DNA from: Diplolepis rosae
Taxonomy: Eukaryota > Arthropoda > Insecta > Hymenoptera > Diplolepididae
Direction of reading: 5' to 3'
DNA: 64,000 bases
NCBI GenBank assembly: GCA_030998225.1
Contig: JAPYXD010000677.1
Coordinates: 14,135,501 to 14,199,500 of the forward strand
A program made the position numbers and the translations under genes. The notes under the pieces were generated by a model, which saw only the letters and a list, made by a program, of their open reading frames with translations, had not been told where the DNA came from and ran no database searches. Of the stretch, positions 1-12,369 are shown one piece after another (position 1 is the first letter of the stretch; each line of letters opens with the position of its first letter).

Positions 1-842
1 ACAATACACCATTTATATATTCTGTTTTCTAATATAATCCGAAATGAAAAAAATAAAGAATTTTCACAATTTGGTCTTCAACTTGTCAAGTCAGTGAATG
101 ATATCATTTATTTCAGACAGATATATATTCAAAGCTGTTATTGGCACGAAGGCTGTATAAAAACAGAAAAGTAAAACAACCTTGGAAAACTGAACTGAAA
201 CTTCCTCGTTTTGTTTGCCCTGTATTTATTTTTATATATTTTTTTTGCTAGTGATATAGAACACTGCGGCAAGGCACGACAATGCAGAACACGATTCATC
301 CCCTTTGGGACTGACGGGCTTTTTCAAATATATACATGACTCCGTCTAGATAATGATTCCGATATTTCCAACAAAGCGTCGTCTCGATAGCAAGGTTAAA
401 TCTGCATTATATTATTATATTTCGGTGCACAGCTTGGGAAACGTGTTTTTTTTTAATAACTACTAAAAATATTCTCTCTGAATCTAATATAGTAGAAAAC
501 TACTCTCTTAATTTCAATCAGTCGTTTTTTTTACCAATTTCAATCAGTGACTGATTTTAACCCATTATTGAAAAAATGCGAATTCATTTAGTGTTTACTT
601 TACAAATTATTTCTACTAATAACTAGAGTTTTTCTACTAATTCATATCAAAATTCTACTGCTTCAATTAGTTGTATTTCAATTTGTACGTCTGTTTATTT
701 GGTCGGCATTGGATTAACACATAAATTGGTAGAAATTGAAGAAGTGCGTAATCAATTAGTAGAAAAATACTAATTAGAGGTAAATATGCTTACTTAAGCA
801 ATCAGTAAACGATGGCGCATTTCCCGATTCAGTAGATTTCTG
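1..842. other. AT-rich non-coding DNA
   Basis: No open frame, splice-flanked exon or RNA gene is visible. Around 470-545 there are short pieces related to the TCAGTGA inverted-repeat family seen later (CTCTCT and AATCAGTC motifs), too decayed to delimit. Confidence 0.5.
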
Positions 843-1165
843 CACGGAGAAACTCAAGTTTATAATTTTTGCAAAACTACGTTTCAATTTAAGGAAAAAT
901 GTGTGATAGTAAGAATTTTTCGCAGCGAAATACTGAACTTTAGGTAAACCATACGATAATTTATTAAAGATTGTATCAAATTTTACTATAACCTATATAC
1001 TAAAGTTTTATATAATTTTTCGAATCTTTGGTATTTTGACAGCAAAAAATGTCCAGCCTGCTAGGAATAATTACCATTGCACCTAGATTTTCCCTAGATT
1101 CCTAATATTTTTTAGAATTATCATTATAAAATAAAACATATATTGCTATACAAAGTTCCTCCGTG
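843..1165. mobile_element. candidate MITE with CACGGAG ends
   Basis: The left end reads CACGGAGAAACT and the reverse complement of the right end reads CACGGAGGAACT, so there is a terminal inverted repeat of about 12 bp around 323 bp of AT-rich, non-coding DNA. No clean target duplication is seen. CACGG-type ends also bound the element at 12695..13623. The short repeat keeps confidence low. Confidence 0.35.
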
Positions 1166-2103
1166 TACCAATTTAGAGAGTTTGTTTCAGTTTTAATTTT
1201 ATACGAAACTTGTTTTCTTCATTAATTTAAATCAATGATTGAATTAGAGCAATACAATTAGTTGTTTCGAGTTATACTAAGTAACAAATCAGTTAAAACC
1301 TATAAAATAATATAAAATATTAATTAACGAATACTGCTGATTGGAATTAAGAAACAACAATGAAAAGAGATATTACAAAGTCTCACCATTTTTCCGTGCT
1401 TAAGATAAATAATAGAAAATAAAATATTTAGTAATGATTCTCATTTTGGATATTTTTAATTTGAGAAATTTTAATACTATCTCCTTAAATTAATAGAAAA
1501 TTTTAGAAAAGTATACAAGCACTACTGCAGATAAATAATGTAACATTGTTGATTTACCCTTTCTCGCGCATGCAACAAAATCTAAAATTTTCTTTTCCTT
1601 CAAGAGCTGTTTCGTAATGTATGGATGGCCCTAAAGTAAAACTGAATTTTATTTTTGGAGGATTTACAACTACGTTCATTATTTTACGATATTAATAAGT
1701 TATTCTAATTTGCAAATAAAAAATCTATAAATATAAAGTTAAAATTTAGATTTATTTTAAAAATGGTATAAAATAATTTAAATTTAGCTCCAATAAATAA
1801 TAGTTCAGATATGCTTTAAACTAAAATAAGAACGAGATGATGAGTTAAAGATTACTAATCTCTGCATTTGAAAATTAGATTTCGTTACTAAAAAAGATCG
1901 AGGTTATCTTGAGAAAATGCTAGACGGGAATACTAATTAATCCTCTCACGACCCTGGATTATCCCCACTCTCAAGCTTTAGAATAGTTTTTTCATCGTCC
2001 CCTGTGTACAGCCGAATTTATGCTTTTTTTTATAATGGTCAACTTTCTAATTCCAAATGAAAAAAATTTTTCAAGGTTTGAATATGTAATTTCAAGGCCA
2101 ATG
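1166..2103. other. AT-rich non-coding DNA
   Basis: Nothing recognisable: no coding frame, no inverted repeat longer than a few bases and no simple repeat of note. Confidence 0.5.
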
Positions 2104-2305
2104 TCTTTCTGGAAATTTGGAAAATACAACAAAAAACGTTAAAAAACGTCTGTCAACCTCGTTTGAGTAGAAATTTTTCAAAAAATTTTTACAGTCAACT
2201 GTAATTGTCGATAAGTTTTCGAATGTTTTTCAAGATTTTTACTAAAAAGAAGTTAGCAGACGTGCTTTATAGTCTTTTGTTACGTTTTCAAAATTTCCAG
2301 AAAGA
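2104..2305. repeat. 200 bp imperfect palindromic repeat, copy 1
   Basis: The left arm (TTTCTGGAAATTTGGAAAA, then AACGTCTGTCAAC) is mirrored by the right arm (TTAGCAGACGTG, then TTTTCAAAATTTCCAGAAA). The same palindrome recurs at 49911..50104. The flank after it (to about 2390, with ACATGAACAAATAAATGTAT) is found again at 52705..52770, on the far side of an R1rep insertion. This copy therefore shows the empty site for that insertion. Confidence 0.65.
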
Positions 2306-2675
2306 TACTTTGTAAATTAAAAACGTTATCTTACATGAACAAATAAATGTATAATTTATTCACGTGGACCGATTGATCCATAGCCTTAATTGAAAATCTG
2401 AATTTGGATGAATCTTCACCCATGTTTGAAGTTTCAATAAAACGGTAAATAACTCTTTATAATTTCGGAAATTTGAATTTTCCAAAATTATTCGTTTATA
2501 ATTATATTAGTTATTAAAATATTAATTAGTTTTTAAAATTATATTCAGAAATAAAAAATCCCATGTGAAAATAGTAACTGGGTTGGAGCTGGGGACTGAC
2601 AAGATTTCTAAAATTCTATATGAGCCCAATTAGTGCCCAGTTAGACAAATTTGTTTGTGCTCTCAAAAAATAACC
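2306..2675. other. AT-rich non-coding DNA
   Basis: Shares the palindrome flank with 52705..52770, then becomes unique. At 2575-2660 there are loose CCCAGTT/GGGCT words reminiscent of the CCCGTGTGG element family, not enough to call an element. Confidence 0.4.
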
Positions 2676-2813
2676 ACACTCTCTAAATGATTATATCAAT
2701 GAAAATTAACTGATTTAACAGTGAAAAATATTTTTTCACTGATGGGTCAGTGGAAAGGCAAATCACTGATTCAATCAGTGAAAATTTGACTAATTCAGAT
2801 GTAGAGAGCGTAT
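2676..2813. mobile_element. TCAGTGA-family MITE, short copy
   Basis: Bounded by ACTCTCTAAAT on the left and GTAGAGAGCGT on the right (inverted), with internal blocks of TTTTTCACTGAT and ATCAGTGAAAA in both orientations. Three longer copies lie at 18509..18720, 42092..42367 and 43067..43311. Non-coding and foldback in structure. Confidence 0.6.
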
Positions 2814-3707
2814 TACATCATTAAAAATTATGCACTTATATTATTTTTATGACCCACTAGTAGAAAAAACACTTTTATTATATTTAATGTTTATTAATTT
2901 AACATATATTTATTTATCAATATACAATTTGCACTAACGATCACTTACACATATAATCTCAAGCCGAAGGTTATAGAAATGCATAATATAAAATGTTATA
3001 AATATTATCATCTTAAAATATTGTGAGAAAATCAAAACACAGGAAATTAAAGAATGAATTTGAGCCATTTTTACACTCAATTAAAACATGTTTCATTGCA
3101 CAGTATCTTTTTACTCATGAACATAATTTTCCATTAACACATTATTTTTCAGCGATATTGATTCTATTTCATAAGATACTGATTGAACACAATATACAGT
3201 GCCAAAAAATAACGGTATATTTTTTATTTTTTATGACACATTACAGATATCCTAACATTTTCTCAACTGTATTTAATAATTAATTCCTTTCTTTTCAAAA
3301 TGGGAAACCCAGTTATATTATATTTCAGGAGATTGCGCATTCACATTAATGGAAATAAGACCATGAGAAGAGATCAGAAATGCAGTATGCTTTTCATCCA
3401 TAACAAAAGGTTTCAAGTATAGTTCATGAATATGGTTATGATAAAGAACATGAAAGAATGCAAAAGAAATATTTACTGACGAAAATATTCAGATATGATG
3501 GATAGACGACTTTTTATATTTCACTAACGTTTTTTCACCATTTATTGATTGTTAAAATTATGCATATTTGAACTTCATGATGGTTTTCCAATAAAACCAA
3601 AATTAGGAAAATTTGCGGATAAATTGACCCTTGCTATACAAATTTAATCAATTTTTCAAAAATGCTTTTCAGTAATCATAACAAAGTGTATAAAAGATTC
3701 ATTTTTA
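2814..3707. other. AT-rich non-coding DNA
   Basis: An 86-codon open frame at 3023..3283 has low-complexity AT-driven composition and no splice or family support, so no gene is called. 2855-2870 carries a CCCACTAGTAGAAAA piece like the ends of the GTGTGAAGTTTG repeat family. Confidence 0.45.
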
Positions 3708-4932
3708 CATTCTCATCATAAATGAGGTATTAGTTTTATATGTAAAATGACTTTCGAAATTTTCATCAAATCTTTACGTTTTCAGACCCCTGAGTCAGAA
3801 AAAACGGTTTTTACGAAAGTTTCTGGTTGTCTGTCTGTCTGTAAGTCGAATACTCAATAACTCTTGATAGAATCATCGGAATGAATTGAGCTTTGGCATA
3901 CTTTATCGGAGTCGAAAAAGTAAAGACAAGTTCGTTAACCAGTCACATCCGATAAAAATGGTCAAAATAGAAGAATTTTTAGTGTTTTTGAAAAAATCCA
4001 AAATTTCAATACTGGTTTTTGATAGTTCTGATAAATCTCTACTAATTATCCTAATAACATTTTTCGATTAAATTAAAATTAAGAAAGTTACAATATGTTA
4101 AAACAATAATTTATATAATAATAATATTTTTAACAATAATATGTGAAATACGAAAATAACGCAAGTTTGCAAGATTGTTTGTTTCAACAAAATCTACAAA
4201 TTTCATCTGACATCGTTTCCGATAAAACATGTATTATTCATTTTAATTTCAAAAAATACGATTAGAATTAAAAAATTCCATCATTTAAACAAAATATGTG
4301 AGATACGAAAAAAACGCTGAGATTCGAAAATTATTCGGCTAAATGAAGTCTACAAATTCTCGGTAGGACATTTTTTGAGAACATGTATAGTTTATTTTTT
4401 GGTTTTAAAAAAACACTATTAAAAATCAAAAATTCAATTTTTAACGAAAATATGTGAGATACAAAATAAGCGTTAAAATAAGAAATCGTTTGCTTAAAAA
4501 CAGTCTATGAATTTTTTTCCTTTTTAAGATATTTGCAAGAAAATAGATTTTTTTTTAATCATATAATTTAATAGAAAGTTACAGAAATGTACACAGAAAA
4601 TCGAGCGCCGAGCACGAGTGTCGTGTTAAGAATGTGTTCCTTAAGGCTGATAGAGCCTTAAGTAAATTGAATTTCCTTTGTCATTTGAAATAAAAAAATT
4701 TAGTAACTTTATGAAAATGTAATTCACATCTAGAATACAAGTATTATAAAATTGACTTGAGCTTCAGTTTTACAAATTACAAAAAATAAACTTACATGTA
4801 TGCAAAACGCGACGTTCAAATATTTTGGAGCGCAAAGCGCGACGATCGAATCGCCTGCCTTAGGTGCACTCAAATTTGCGAGCTACGCGCGAAGCGCGCT
4901 ATGAGAATGTGCCCGCGAAGCAGGCAGATTTT
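3708..4932 (+). repeat. dispersed repeat R1rep, copy a
   Basis: Starts with the hairpin-like CATTCTCATCATAAATGAGG, followed by a block around GACCCCTGAGTCAGAAAAAA and a short TCTG run (3828-3842). Then come degenerate modules of about 150 bp, each containing a word like ATATGTGAGATACGAAAA and later TCTACAAATT. A GC-rich tail made of GCGCGAAGCGCG-type palindromes follows, and the copy ends in GCAGGCAGATTTT. About 1225 bp. Other copies: 10848..14415, 50121..52700 (inverted), 57385..58458 and a 5' piece at 54258..54590. No coding frame is shared between copies. Confidence 0.75.
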
Positions 4933-7088
4933 GTAATATTAGTTCTGGATCAATTTTCAAAGTATGTCTAGAAAAATTTTATTTGATTTGAAAATCATTG
5001 AAATTTACGTCGCGGTTAACAATTTCACATTTAATATCTAAATCTCCATTATTTATTTTAAAATCGCTTTTAATGATCATAGGTAAAATGAAAAAATTCA
5101 ACAGAATTTATCATCCATTTTTCATTACTTTCAGAATAAGAGTTTCAAAGCGAATCCAAAATCGTGAACAATTTTTATAATAAAGATCAATGTTCTCAAG
5201 GAAGTTCGTCTTGGAAAGTAATGGAAAATAGATTTTTAGCTAAGAAATACTAGGCAATTTTTATCCTTTATATTTCGCGCATGATCTACTTAATTTTACG
5301 TCTTGGTAACTTCGATTGAACAACCTAGCCAAGCCTTCTATACTCAATTCGTGACTGAACGATCCTGTTCTGAATGGCCAATTGCCTTTTTTTCCATCCG
5401 GAATATAACTCATCCTGTGGCCTCAACTGGCATTGTCATTGTATTGTGGTAACACATTTCCGGAGGGAGGGTCACACGATATCGCCAGCGAACGAAGCAT
5501 CTTATTTCCTTCTTGTGTGTGTTGAAAACAAGCTGCGCAGACAAGGGGTTCCGGTAAAGATACTCGTCTACTTTAATATACAGATGACATTGCAGTAAAG
5601 CAGGTCAATTTATTATTTGCCTTTATACTCGACGTCTAATATCCAAATTCTTTGCTTGCTTTTAATCTAAAAGTTAAATTCAGAATAGAAAATCATTTTT
5701 CCGTTTTTTTTTTCTTTAAGAAAAAATCTTATTGAACCCAAACAAAATCGAGATTGAAATTGACTGGACTTGTATATTGTTTTTTGGCACAAAAATAAAC
5801 TAAATATACTTATGTATAAATACAATTTTTGAATTATTATAATTTTTAAGTTATAATTAGTAGAATTTAAGGTCCTGTTTTTGATTTTTCAAACATATTA
5901 TGTTCAAGCTCTTCATGGCGGTAGTTGAATGGTTATGAAATATGGCACCACTGGTGGTGAAAATGGCCGACGGCATTTAAACTTATCTGATCTTCCCTAA
6001 TTTGTGCCAATTGAAAATAATAAAAACGCGACCAAGGTGGAAACAAAGAGAGCGCAATTATAAACTTCAGCAAATTATTTCGTTTTCAAAACCTGGATTT
6101 TATCACCAATGGTTATAGGTGACTAATTTAGTAGAAGATTACACACTGATGGTCTTGCGATCGTATTGGCGAAATTAAAAAGTTCTCCAAATCCAATACT
6201 CATTTTATTAGGATTAACGGATTCCGATTTTCATTGTTTTTAATCCGCTTGCCTCGCTGGCCGCTCGCGGGAGCAGAGAGAAGTAGAGAGAGAGAGAAAC
6301 GTCATCAGAAGTATCTGGAAAAATAATTTGTGCAATAATTCAATTAGTCGTTCGCAACCGTTTACAACGTTCATCACGCCAGGCACGCGCTCTTTTTGCT
6401 GCCTCCGATGCGGATGCTTCGACGTTTTAATTAAAACCGGAATTACAAGTGCTTCGTGGCACATTTAATCACTTTATGAATTCCAGTCTGCCACTTCATA
6501 AAATTTAAATTACATTCTAAGATCAAGCAATACTCTTACAATCAAAACGATTTGGTCCAATAAATCCCACGAATCGTTTAGTATCTTTTAATCTAGGTTA
6601 TACATTTCTTGACTTCAAAAAAATTTAATTTTCATATTGTCCTTCAATTTGGTGAATTTAACTGTTCAATGAATAATTTTGTAGTATTCATGAATGTTCA
6701 TCCCTCATAGATTAAACTTATATTTACATATCTTATAGCCGTGAATCTAATTAGAACAAGAAATAAATCCTCTTTCGAGGTTCCATGAAAATTCTCACAA
6801 AATAAATTTTTAGATCGTGAAGTATGATTGCGAAAACGGAGAAAAAAATCTGTTGCATTCACTATAAATCCATATGTTAAAATAGTGATAGCATAAAATT
6901 TCTTTAACCCTTTAGTGACCAATGTGCCCTTTATGGCACATTCAAGTGATTGTTATTTTCTTAAATATCTTTTACAATTTAAAGCAAACAAATTTCAGAA
7001 AATATGACTAGCAGTAATTCATTCTAAAAAAGGTTTTAAAGAGAGAAATTAATTAAAATGTTATTTTATTTGGAAAGAAGTACGATCC
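4933..7088. other. mostly unique non-coding DNA with two GC-richer islands
   Basis: 5340-5600 and 6235-6470 are noticeably less AT-rich and non-repetitive within the window, with modest open frames on one strand each (5374..5598 plus, 6240..6464 minus). Neither has recognisable protein content. They could be regulatory sequence or unrecognised exons. At 6907 there is a TTAACCCTTTAGTGACC word resembling a piggyBac-type end, with no partner found. Confidence 0.4.
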
Positions 7089-7092
7089 TTAA

Positions 7093-7815
7093 GAGGGGAA
7101 ACTACATTAGACGGTTTAAAATATAGATTGTTTTTAACTGCATAAATTATTAGCGAAACATCTCAAAAATATACTCTTAAAGTTTTAGAACGAAATTCGA
7201 ATTCTTTCCGATGCTATGCGCACTAAAAGTAATCACTTATTAATTTGAGTTTTTCGTTTTCAAAACTTTGAACGAGTTTTTCTTGAAAGAACATTTTTTC
7301 TATTTTCGGGAAACATAACTTTAAAACTAATGAACTGATGATTCTCAAAATTGATATACGTTTATTTCATTTCATTGCTAAAAAAATGAACCTACAATTG
7401 AGATAATAGAATTTTTCGAACTATGACTATTATTGCAAATTTTTTTTTAAATGTAAAAATTTAGAGCTTTTTTTAAACACTCCAAAAAAATACAATTTTC
7501 AATTTTTTTGGCCGCAGATTGATTCATATTCTTAAAAAAAATCTCAATAATGTAGAGAAATCGGTGGATTGTTTTTCGATAAAAAGTGCGACCTCTAGAA
7601 TTCCCGCAAATTGCTAATTTGGATGAAGGTCTGTCACAGGGGATAACTAATAACTTGATGATTTGTGGCCAAACAAATTTAAAACATTATCAAATGTACT
7701 TCAAAACATGAATAAAAGATAGTTGAAGTCTAAAAAATGTTCATTGTGTTCTTCCCTGTGAAAAAAAAATCCCGAAAAAGACTCAATATTTAGCCTCCTA
7801 ATATGGTTTTCCCCC
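7093..7815. mobile_element. TTAA-flanked non-autonomous element, 723 bp
   Basis: Flanked by TTAA on both sides (7089-7092 and 7816-7819). Left end GAGGGGAAACTACATTAGAC; the reverse complement of the right end is GGGGGAAAACCATATTAGGA, a terminal inverted repeat of over 20 bp with mismatches. TTAA duplication is known for piggyBac and Kolobok superfamilies. No transposase frame remains. Similar in length and end style to 49078..49796. Confidence 0.65.
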
Positions 7816-8221
7816 TTAAAGGATTGAAATTAACATATGGGTCATTCCATATTAAATTGACAGTCGATGTCGCAGATTTTAACGAGATAATTCTTTTTCG
7901 GTTCTTCATCAACAATAAATGGACACGTATTTTTTTGTTTGTCCAAAACAAAATTTTTTACAAGTAAACGATTTTTTTAACATGCAAAAGTAAAGAAATA
8001 AACGCAAAATGGTTTTTTTGCAAATTTGGCCCCTTTCGAAATTTTTTTTTTCGTGGATTTAGATTCTTTGAAGTCTGTTATAAAATATGACGATTGAATC
8101 AAAATGGATGGATCATTGATTCGGAAGTTATGGAATTTTAAAGAGCTTCGCGCGCAATCCGGGCATCACCGTGGAAAAAATCGCACAAAAATTTCAAAAA
8201 AAGAATTTTGTAGATTTTTTC
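7816..8221. other. AT-rich non-coding DNA
   Basis: Contains GGGTCATTCCATATTAAATT near 7841, a style of sequence often found at insect element ends, but no inverted partner was located. No gene seen. Confidence 0.35.
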
Positions 8222-8793
8222 AAGCTCTTTCGAAAGCACTCATGGGAAAGAAATTTGATTCAAATTTATTGCAGTTATAACAATTTTTGTTGAAAAATGG
8301 CCTCTATTTTCAAGATCTATTATCTCTGGAAATACGAAAGATACAAAAAAATTTATAAGAAAAAAAATCTTTGTTATTTACATTAGAATAATCAGAAATA
8401 TTTTAATTCATTTGAATACGGGAAAATTTTTAATAATGTACCTATGTAACTCTATAGTGTTTGTAAACACAACTCATCGAAAGTAAATATTCCCCTATAG
8501 AGCTATATATATATACATTATTAAAATTTCTTTCGAATCTCAAATGAATTCAAATATCACAGTCGGCTTTGGAAACTGAAAAAAAATGTTCGAAAAATAT
8601 TCTGGGGAAATTTCTAAATATTCTACTCTAAATAACAAAGTTTTTTTCATTATAAGTTTTTTTGTATCTTTCGTATTTCCAGAGATAATAGATCTTGAAA
8701 AATAAAGGCCATTTTTCAACAAAAATTCTCATAATTGCAATAAATTTGAGTCAAATTTTTTTTTCTATGAGTGCTTTTCGAAGGTCATAAATG
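8222..8793. repeat. large imperfect palindrome
   Basis: The left arm (about 8225-8400) runs from AGCTCTTTCGAAAGCACTCA through GTTGAAAAATGGCC and TCTCTGGAAATACGAAAGAT. The right arm (about 8620-8790) is its mirror: ATCTTTCGTATTTCCAGAGA, GGCCATTTTTCAAC, then GAGTGCTTTTCGAAGGTCAT. Arms of about 170 bp surround an AT-rich centre with TATATATATA. Probably a foldback element; the termini are not resolved. Confidence 0.6.
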
Positions 8794-9549
8794 GGCAAAA
8801 AGTTTGATGATTTTTATTCAAACGCGTCCAAGTTGGTCTCCATAGGTCAATTTTTTGCTGAAATATGAAACTTTGAATAAGTCCAATTAACATTTAGAAG
8901 AAACATCTTTTAAATTTACAGAAATTTGATCTTGTCACAATTCAAACTAATGGATTAAGTAAACGTAACAGATTTTTTTCCCCGTGAATGTTGAAACATG
9001 CTTCTTAGAGCGTGATGCAAAAAACGTATGTTTAATTATTGATTTAGCAAGATTGCTTGATATCATAATACTTGGTTAATGAGGGTCTTGATGAAAATAT
9101 CACCAGAGTAGTTTCCTAGCTTTTTGTGTGTCATTAGACGATGGGAAAACCTTGACAAAAACGAATATATGATCTTTCAGAGAAATTCATGCTAGTATAT
9201 CGCTGACTCGTTCATTCCGTGCGCTAATGAGGACGAAGCAGTACATTAAGTGAACTATGCGACAAGTACGATGTAGGAAGTAACGAAATCTACCATCAAA
9301 GGAACTTATACTGCAATGCGATATCGCGAACCAAGGCTCTATAATCCAGTCTGTCTTGACGTGTCGACGTTCGAGTCGATTTATTGCAGCGCACCTTACA
9401 TTTCTCAAGTCAAGGGCTGAGGAATGTACGCGATTTTTCATAAATATGGCGCAGACAAAGTTTACTTTAAATGTCTTTTTTTCAGGCGTTTCTTCAGATT
9501 GTTTAAACTACTTTGTATAAGGCACTTATCGTGGAAGAAGCTATAAATA
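8794..9549. other. unique non-coding DNA
   Basis: 9187-9441 is GC-richer and carries an 84-codon minus-strand open frame with no recognisable domain and no supporting splice context. No gene is claimed. Confidence 0.35.
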
Positions 9550-9672
9550 CACTGAGAAAAAATGCTATTGAATCAAAAGCATGTATATCATGGATTCAAA
9601 TCAATATGCTATAGAATTAGTAACATTATCTGAAAAAAACGCTATTGATTCAATAGCAATTTTTTCTTAGTG
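9550..9672. mobile_element. CACTGAGAAAAAA MITE, copy 1
   Basis: TA on both sides, then CACTGAGAAAAAATGCTATT at the left and the mirrored ...TTTTTTCTTAGTG at the right. The inner part repeats the word ATTGAATCAAAAGCA in both orientations, so the element is nearly a complete hairpin. A longer copy of 187 bp lies at 21154..21340. TA duplication fits the Tc1/mariner superfamily. Confidence 0.65.
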
Positions 9673-9827
9673 TATTTTTCAAATGTCTTCACATTCTAAA
9701 TTCACACCATAGAAAATGCTTTTCATAGTTCTAACCAGATTATTTTCATAAACCATGAAACATTTTTTGGACTTTTTGTCCAATTGTTCGAGACGCAATG
9801 AAGACAAATTTTTATAGTTTTTCTTAA

Positions 9828-10573
9828 GGACGTTCTCTTGCCCGTAGATGTGCTCATCCTACTCTATCATATGTAGTGGGATTACTGTTAAGCTTTCTAA
9901 TCGAATGAGTTGAGCACCGTTTATGCGCAAAAGTAACAAAATGTGTGTTCTGCGTCGATTTGTGCGATTTGGCAACACCGCTTTGCAGTCTTTCTCATAT
10001 CGAGTCGAATGAATATGGTGTGAGAGAGGTTATATTATGAGTTTATTGACAGTTTGTAAATACTAATAAGATGTCTAATAAATTTCGCAACAAAAATGGA
10101 TTTTTTATTTCACAAAAATCAGCTGCTCGTAAAAACAAAGCTCTGGAAGCAATGTCAAATGTAAGCGTACGCGAGTGCTGTTGATGGGGTGTTGCCAAGT
10201 CACCATATTTGCTTCTGCAAGCCGGCTAAGAATTTGTGCAATTGCGAGTTTCAACAACGTATATCTTTAAAAGTAGTGCCGGTACACGTATTTTTTATAA
10301 TGGCATACGATTCCTTATAATCTCTAGTATAATATACTAGTTTTCCAAAAAAATCTAAAGAAAATTGTGCTTTTAATGTAAAGAAAGGAATCGCGAAACT
10401 GAACTACGCCTATCTAATACGTGTTAAGAGATTCAATTTTAGAGCTTAATTTCTCAATTTTAAGTACCGGTGTTGATGCTAATATTTTTAGCGCTTTTTA
10501 GATCATGCTAAAAAGTACTTATTTACGAAGTTTGAAAGAAATCTAAAGAAAAGTGATTTTCAAGAGAACGTCC
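9828..10573 (+). mobile_element. TTAA-flanked element retaining a coding exon
   Basis: TTAA at 9824-9827 and 10574-10577; terminal inverted repeat GGACGTTCTCTTG at both ends. 746 bp. Unlike the other TTAA elements here it contains a plausible first exon on the plus strand (10071..10160) with a good splice donor. It therefore looks like an internally deleted derivative of an autonomous TTAA-inserting transposon. Confidence 0.7.
10071..10160 (+). pseudogene. first coding exon of a TTAA-element protein (remnant)
   Basis: ATG followed by 30 codons, beginning MSNKFRNKNGFFISQKSAAR and ending in MSN, followed directly by GTAAGC, a good 5' splice site in phase 0. The basic, Lys/Arg-rich start is like the N-termini of some insect transposon-derived DNA-binding proteins. 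I recognise the style, not a specific family. No downstream exon is present inside the element, so the gene is truncated. That it encoded part of the transposase is inference from its position between the inverted repeats. Confidence 0.45.
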
Positions 10574-11093
10574 TTAAAAGAACTTTAGTAGAATTTCGAA
10601 TTTCCTAATTTTATAGGAAAATTTTATATATTATGAAAAATTTGTAACTTTTCGTAAATAATGGAAAAATGTCTAACGATATGAATAAATACATTTTTCT
10701 CCTCAAATATTTGCTAATTAATAAAACAATAATTTCCAATGAATTGAGTTCTGCTCGTATTCGATATAAACTATTTCATGCTTGCATAATGCATTGAATA
10801 TTTTGTAGTTGATTATAGAGAATTCCAAATGGGAAACGTTCTTTTTATATTCTCATCATGGATGAGACGGTATTAGTTTTATGTGAAAAATGACTTTCGA
10901 AATTTCCATCAAATCTTTACGTTTTGAGACCCCCTAAGTCAGGAAAAGTGGATTTTACGAAAGTGTCTGTCTGTCTGTAGTAGGTTTTGATGTTTTTGAT
11001 AGTGCTTATAAATTTCTACTAATTATCTCAATAACATTTTTCGATTAAACCAAAATTAGAAAAGTTACAGTATGTTAAAACTTGAAAAAAGTC

Positions 11094-11471
11094 CCAGTGT
11101 GGAAAAATTCCATGGCAGTCTATTGTCTAATCTGGGTCAGGTCTGGCAACGTCCAGACCGGCTAGTCTGGAAGTTCTAGTCTGGTTCAGATCTTTTATGA
11201 AAATATTGCCACTACTTACTTTATGATTTTTAATCAAAGTCGATAAATGTTGAATCAAAATGGTTTTCCAACCAAAACTTTATTAACTGACCACCAATTA
11301 GTGGCTAACCAGATGCGAATTCGTGGCTGGCCAGTCGCTGCCTAGCGGCTGATCGTACAAAAACCTTACAGTTCTTGCCAGCCCCAGACCAGGCCTTATT
11401 GTCAGAGCCAGAACTGGAAACCAGAGTGTCTGGTCTGGCGCTGGCCAGCGCCATGCAATTTTTCCACACGG
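11094..11471. mobile_element. CCCGTGTGG-family non-autonomous element, copy 1
   Basis: Ends CCAGTGTGGAAAAATTCCAT and, reverse complemented, CCGTGTGGAAAAATTGCATG. It is flanked by a GTC duplication (11091-11093 and 11472-11474) when compared with the empty site in the 57.4 kb R1rep copy. Both subterminal zones are packed with CCAGAC/GTCTGG words in both orientations. 378 bp, non-coding. The superfamily is uncertain: a 3 bp duplication occurs in PIF/Harbinger and CACTA groups. Confidence 0.7.
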
Positions 11472-11544
11472 GTCAATACCTAAATTCCATTTTCCAGTTA
11501 AATTATACGAGATATGAAAAAAATGTATTATACAATAGTATATT

Positions 11545-11815
11545 ACATTACAAGGGGCGAAACAGAGCGATTCCATGAGTGTGAAGTTTGCTGCCCGAGT
11601 GAAACGAGGGCTGCAATCACAAGAAATGCTTTCGCTGTGTTTTGTTTCGAGTAATGTATACTATTTTTCATAGCAATTCTTTTGAGAATCTGACTGGCTG
11701 TAACTGTGGAGCGGGTTGAAACAGCGACTTTCAACCCTAGGGTTGAAAATCGTAGTTTCAACCCGCTCTACAGGTACCGAAAATCGGATTTTCAAATGAG
11801 GCGCTATGAAAATTT
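11545..11815 (+). repeat. GTGTGAAGTTTG repeat family, copy 1
   Basis: Insert within R1rep copy b. The core GAGTGTGAAGTTTGCTGCCC, then AACGAGGGCTGCAATCAC, is shared with 31870..32121, 46075..46258 and 53220..53406. A further perfect-looking inverted pair, GAGCGGGTTGAAAC and GTTTCAACCCGCTC (about 11711 and 11754), lies in its right half. Exact ends are not resolved. Confidence 0.5.
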
Positions 11816-12369
11816 ATTTTCTACATTAAGATCTACAAATATGAATTGCAACATTTTTTCATAAAATCTATATTTTTCTTATTAATTTAAAAAAATACTA
11901 ATGAAAATCCAAAATTCAATTTTTTTAACAATAATATGTGAAATACGAAAAAACGTAAGAATGCAAAGTTGTTCGTTTTAAAAAGATCTACAATTTTTGT
12001 CTCACACTGTTTCTGATAAAACATATATTGTTTGTTTCAATTCCAAAAATACGATTAATATTCAAAAATTACATTTTTTAAACAAAATATGTGAGATACA
12101 AAAAACGTTTAGATGGAAAATTATTTGCCTAAATGAGGTCTAAAAATTCTTATCAAGACACTTCTCGACAAAATGTATATTTTATGTTTTCATTATAAGA
12201 AACACTATTGAAAAAATTCTATTTTTTAGCCGAAATATGTGATATGTTTATTGAAAAGTTACTGAAATGTATACAGAAAATCGAGCGCGCGAAGTGCGAG
12301 TGTCATGATGAGAATGTGTTTCTTAAGGCCGATAGAGCCTTAAGTGAATTGAATTTCCTGTATCACTTC

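Noticed and set aside
3828..3842. TCTG microsatellite as an independent feature
   Set aside because: The run is a fixed part of R1rep and recurs at the same place in other copies.
4998..5180. Short plus-strand frame after R1rep copy a
   Set aside because: Low-complexity, no features, overlapping AT-rich intergenic DNA.
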